This document shows positions 5,491 through 7,749 of a stretch of 7,749 nt of DNA, piece by piece. The notes beneath the pieces are model-generated. The model saw only the letters and a list, made by a program, of their open reading frames with translations, ran no database searches and was not told where the DNA came from. The stretch lies in assembly GCA_937925895.1 (NCBI GenBank), contig CALANC010000127.1, forward strand, positions 1-7,749, given 5' to 3'. This DNA is from an uncultured Desulfobacterales bacterium. Lineage in GTDB: Bacteria; Desulfobacterota; Desulfobacteria; Desulfobacterales; UBA11574. The translations under genes were made by a program, and so were the position numbers. Each line of letters begins with the position of its first letter. Position 1 is the first letter of the stretch.

Positions 5491-6201
5491 ATGGAAAACG
5501 ACGCACAACCACTGGCTGATAGAGTGGCAATTATCGCCGATCCGCATGCTAACCTGCGCGGCATGGAGATCTGTTTTAAAAAAATAAAATCTCTGGGAAT
5601 CGAAAAAGTTTTTTGTTGTGGAGATGTTGTCGGCTACGGGAATGAGCCCAACCAGATCATTGATTTTTTCCAAAGCCATCGAATCGAGTCAATTTCAGGG
5701 AACCATGATCGTCTTGTTTGCAGTCAAGGTCAAAGAGAGCGATGGAACCCTTTTGCCCTAAGACAAATCGATTGGACACAATCCGTTTTGTCTGACGCCG
5801 GTTTAAGATATCTTTCCAGTTTACCGCTCAATATAGTTACCGGTGAATTTTGTATTGTGCACGGCGCTTGGAGCGATCCAGACAAATATCTCTTTGGACA
5901 AAACGATTTCTTTGAAGAAATAGAAAACCTCCCTGCAAGAATTGTCTTCTTTGGCCACACACATGTTCCGTGCGTTTTTCAGCTTATGCTGTATGAGGAT
6001 AAAATGAACTACCGGCATCTGGCGCCAAGCCAGTTATCTGAATTTAATGTAAAACCTGAAGAAAATAGTCCTTATACATTGACATCTTTTATAAATCCTG
6101 GAACTGCTGGTTATCCGAGGGGGCTGATTGATCAGGGAAGTTTTATTGTCTGGGAAAAGGAAACCGGCAAGATTAGCTATCATTTTTACGACTTACCTTA
6201 A
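5491..6201 (+). CDS. Calcineurin-like metallophosphoesterase
   Basis: A 236-residue single-domain cytoplasmic phosphoesterase with the full set of dinuclear-metal motifs: Asp17-x-His19 (IADPHANL), Gly44-Asp45 (CCGDVVGYG), Gly70-Asn71-His72-Asp73, His124 (IVHGAW) and Gly155-His156-Thr157-His158. The order and the short spacing fit the compact Metallophos_2/YfcE-MJ0936 type of phosphodiesterase rather than the Ser/Thr phosphatases proper. The natural substrate cannot be read from sequence. ATG 5491 with AAAGG four bases upstream is preferred; a GTG at 5470 in the same frame would add seven residues but has no ribosome site. It is separated from the 79-residue gene by the palindrome at 5316-5411, and its stop lies 3 bp from the stop of the convergent hisHF gene. 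It may be transcribed on its own, but no promoter is clear in 5412-5490. Confidence 0.88.
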   Translation: MENDAQPLADRVAIIADPHANLRGMEICFKKIKSLGIEKVFCCGDVVGYGNEPNQIIDFFQSHRIESISGNHDRLVCSQGQRERWNPFALRQIDWTQSVLSDAGLRYLSSLPLNIVTGEFCIVHGAWSDPDKYLFGQNDFFEEIENLPARIVFFGHTHVPCVFQLMLYEDKMNYRHLAPSQLSEFNVKPEENSPYTLTSFINPGTAGYPRGLIDQGSFIVWEKETGKISYHFYDLP

Positions 6202-6204
6202 GAG

Positions 6205-7749
6205 CTATCTGATTTCTACTTTATCGCTCAGATATTTTTTCACTGCCGGTATAGGGACTTCTTTCCTGTGAAAAATGCCGGCTGCAAGGGCAGATTCTGC
6301 TTCTGTTTGAGTAAAGACCTCAAAGAAGTGTTCGACACGACCGGCCCCGCTTGAGGCGATTACCGGGATGTTTATGGCGTTCTTAACGGCATTTATTAAT
6401 TCGATATCATAACCTGAATTGGTGCCATCTTTATCGATGCAATTTAACAGAATTTCTCCCGCTCCCAGCTTTTCAGAAACCTGTGCCAGTGTTATGGCAT
6501 CTAAGTCTCTTCCTTCCCTGCCACCTTTTATGGTGCATTGATACCAGCAGTACGTTTCTCCATTCGGCCCCTTTTTTACTGTTTCTATTACCTGATGTTT
6601 TACTTCGTCAAGGGATTTAACATAGACTCTCCTTGGATCGATCGAAACGACGACCGCCTGTGCTCCGTAAACTTTGGATATGTGCTCAATGGAACTTTTC
6701 CCGGTTTTTTTGCCCCTTTTTAAATATTCTTCTGCGATTAAAACCGCATCGCTCCCTATGGAGATTTTATCTGCACCCGATCTAAAATATTCAGCTGCAA
6801 CTTCCAAAGCAGTATATTTTTTACCCTCTTTATCGATGTAATCTCTGATACCTCCTCCTATGGTTAACGGCACGAATACTTTCCTGGAAGTCTGTTTTAA
6901 TACGTCCATCATCGGTATATCTTCCAAAGGAAAATCCCTGAATCCTGTGATATTGAGAAAGGTAATCTCATCGGCTCCCTCGTTATAATACCGGTTTGCC
7001 AGCTGAACCGGTTTGCCGAGATTCCTCACCTCTCCCTTTTCTCTTACATCATATTGATCTCCTTTTGTAACAACAAGATCCCCCTGGTCATTTGATCTGA
7101 CGTCCAGACAGGAAACGATCCTTTTTGCCAATCTGGTTTTGCCCGTGACGTAATCAGATGTTGTTGTCTCATGATCAGACGCAAGAAAATTTTTTAATAT
7201 GGCTATACCTGAGTCGCCACTTTTCTCCGGATGGAACTGCGTTGCCGTGATATTTCCTAATTGGATACCGCTAACAAACTCCGAACCGTAGTCTGTGGTT
7301 GTTAAAACAACCGAATCATCCTCAGGAGCAACATGAAAGGAATGAACGAAGTAAAATTTTTCATCACCACGCAACCCATTGAATAGAAACGATGGTTTTT
7401 TAATATTAATGCCGTTCCAGCCTATATGAGGGACGGAAAGTTTGATATCGAACCTCTTGACCAACCCGGGTATCAATCCGATCCCCTCAGCGCCGGGGGC
7501 TTCTTCACTTTTTTCAAACAACACATGCAGACCCAAGCATATCCCTAAGAACGGCCTGTCAGAGACTAAATAATCTTTTAACGCTCTTACATAATTTTTC
7601 TGGTTCAGAATCCGAATCATGCTGCCGAAATTACCGACTCCCGGGAAAACCAATTTTTCGGCGAAGATGATGTCATCGACACTTGTGACAACTTTTACCG
7701 TTTTTCCCAATTTTTCTATTGCATTTATGACGCTTCTGACATTGCCGGC
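6205..7749 (-). CDS. hisHF: Fused imidazole glycerol phosphate synthase HisH-HisF, N-terminus cut by window edge
   Basis: 515 codons including the stop are visible; the first visible residues AGNVRSVINAIEKLGKTV are the HisH N-terminal strand-helix, so only a few residues are missing and a TTG at 7710 is not the true start. Residues 1 to about 195 are the glutamine amidotransferase domain with nucleophile Cys71 (GICLG) and the His173/Glu175 pair (FHPEKSG). From about 205 onward is the HisF (beta/alpha)8 cyclase barrel with the catalytic Asp216 (CLDV) and Asp371 (SIDPRR), GGGIRD and the SSGAG phosphate site. The enzyme makes imidazole glycerol phosphate and AICAR in histidine synthesis, channelling ammonia between the domains. 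Long segments (NDQGDLVVTKGDQYDVRE, NLGKPVQLA, CWYQCTIKGGRE, NCIDKDGTNSGYD) are those of the fungal HIS7 protein, including the inserts missing from ordinary bacterial HisF. No other his gene is visible. Confidence 0.93.
   Translation of the reverse strand, partial: AGNVRSVINAIEKLGKTVKVVTSVDDIIFAEKLVFPGVGNFGSMIRILNQKNYVRALKDYLVSDRPFLGICLGLHVLFEKSEEAPGAEGIGLIPGLVKRFDIKLSVPHIGWNGINIKKPSFLFNGLRGDEKFYFVHSFHVAPEDDSVVLTTTDYGSEFVSGIQLGNITATQFHPEKSGDSGIAILKNFLASDHETTTSDYVTGKTRLAKRIVSCLDVRSNDQGDLVVTKGDQYDVREKGEVRNLGKPVQLANRYYNEGADEITFLNITGFRDFPLEDIPMMDVLKQTSRKVFVPLTIGGGIRDYIDKEGKKYTALEVAAEYFRSGADKISIGSDAVLIAEEYLKRGKKTGKSSIEHISKVYGAQAVVVSIDPRRVYVKSLDEVKHQVIETVKKGPNGETYCWYQCTIKGGREGRDLDAITLAQVSEKLGAGEILLNCIDKDGTNSGYDIELINAVKNAINIPVIASSGAGRVEHFFEVFTQTEAESALAAGIFHRKEVPIPAVKKYLSDKVEIR

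Noticed and set aside
6208..7710. TTG at 7710 as the start of HisHF.
   Set aside because: Thirteen further in-frame codons up to the window edge encode the conserved HisH N-terminal motif (Gly-Asn-Val-Arg-Ser), so the gene starts outside the window.

Overview
The window (7,749 bp, moderate GC) looks like the chromosome of a selenocysteine-using anaerobic bacterium, most probably a Desulfobacterota (sulfate-reducer-like) lineage. The reasons are two genes with in-frame UGA codons at conserved Cys positions, each followed at once by a bacterial SECIS-like hairpin, an ArsS-type radical SAM cluster, and a PAS/GGDEF signalling gene. The taxonomic placement is inference.

Positions 158-4887 form one co-directional block on the + strand. 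(1) A secreted DUF3179-family selenoprotein (158-787) would be split by ordinary gene calling into two ORFs (158-529 and 551-787); the UGA at 527-529 replaces the first Cys of the family's Tyr-Cys-Pro-Leu-Cys motif. (2) A MerA/dihydrolipoamide dehydrogenase-like FAD disulfide oxidoreductase (857-2317). (3) An AhpD-fold CxxC protein of the type that accompanies ArsS (2349-2681). (4) The radical SAM (seleno)protein ArsS (2704-3717), with selenocysteine seven codons before the true stop. (5) After a GC-rich structured gap, a cytoplasmic PAS-GGDEF diguanylate cyclase (3814-4887). Genes 2-4 resemble the arsenosugar-biosynthesis neighbourhood; the methyltransferase ArsM is not in the window.

Positions 4871-5411 hold two long concentric imperfect palindromes (4871-5023 and 5316-5411) flanking a 79-residue protein of unknown function (5074-5313). 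The first palindrome has 16-bp perfect arms and covers the stop codon of the GGDEF gene.

A calcineurin-like metallophosphoesterase (5491-6201, +) then converges, with only 3 bp between stop codons, on a fused HisH-HisF imidazole glycerol phosphate synthase (6205 to beyond 7749, -). This fusion is laid out like the fungal HIS7 protein and runs off the window's right edge at its N-terminus.

The most interesting content is the pair of unannotatable-by-default selenoproteins in one thiol/selenol redox cluster, followed by the eukaryote-like HisHF fusion and the two palindromes.
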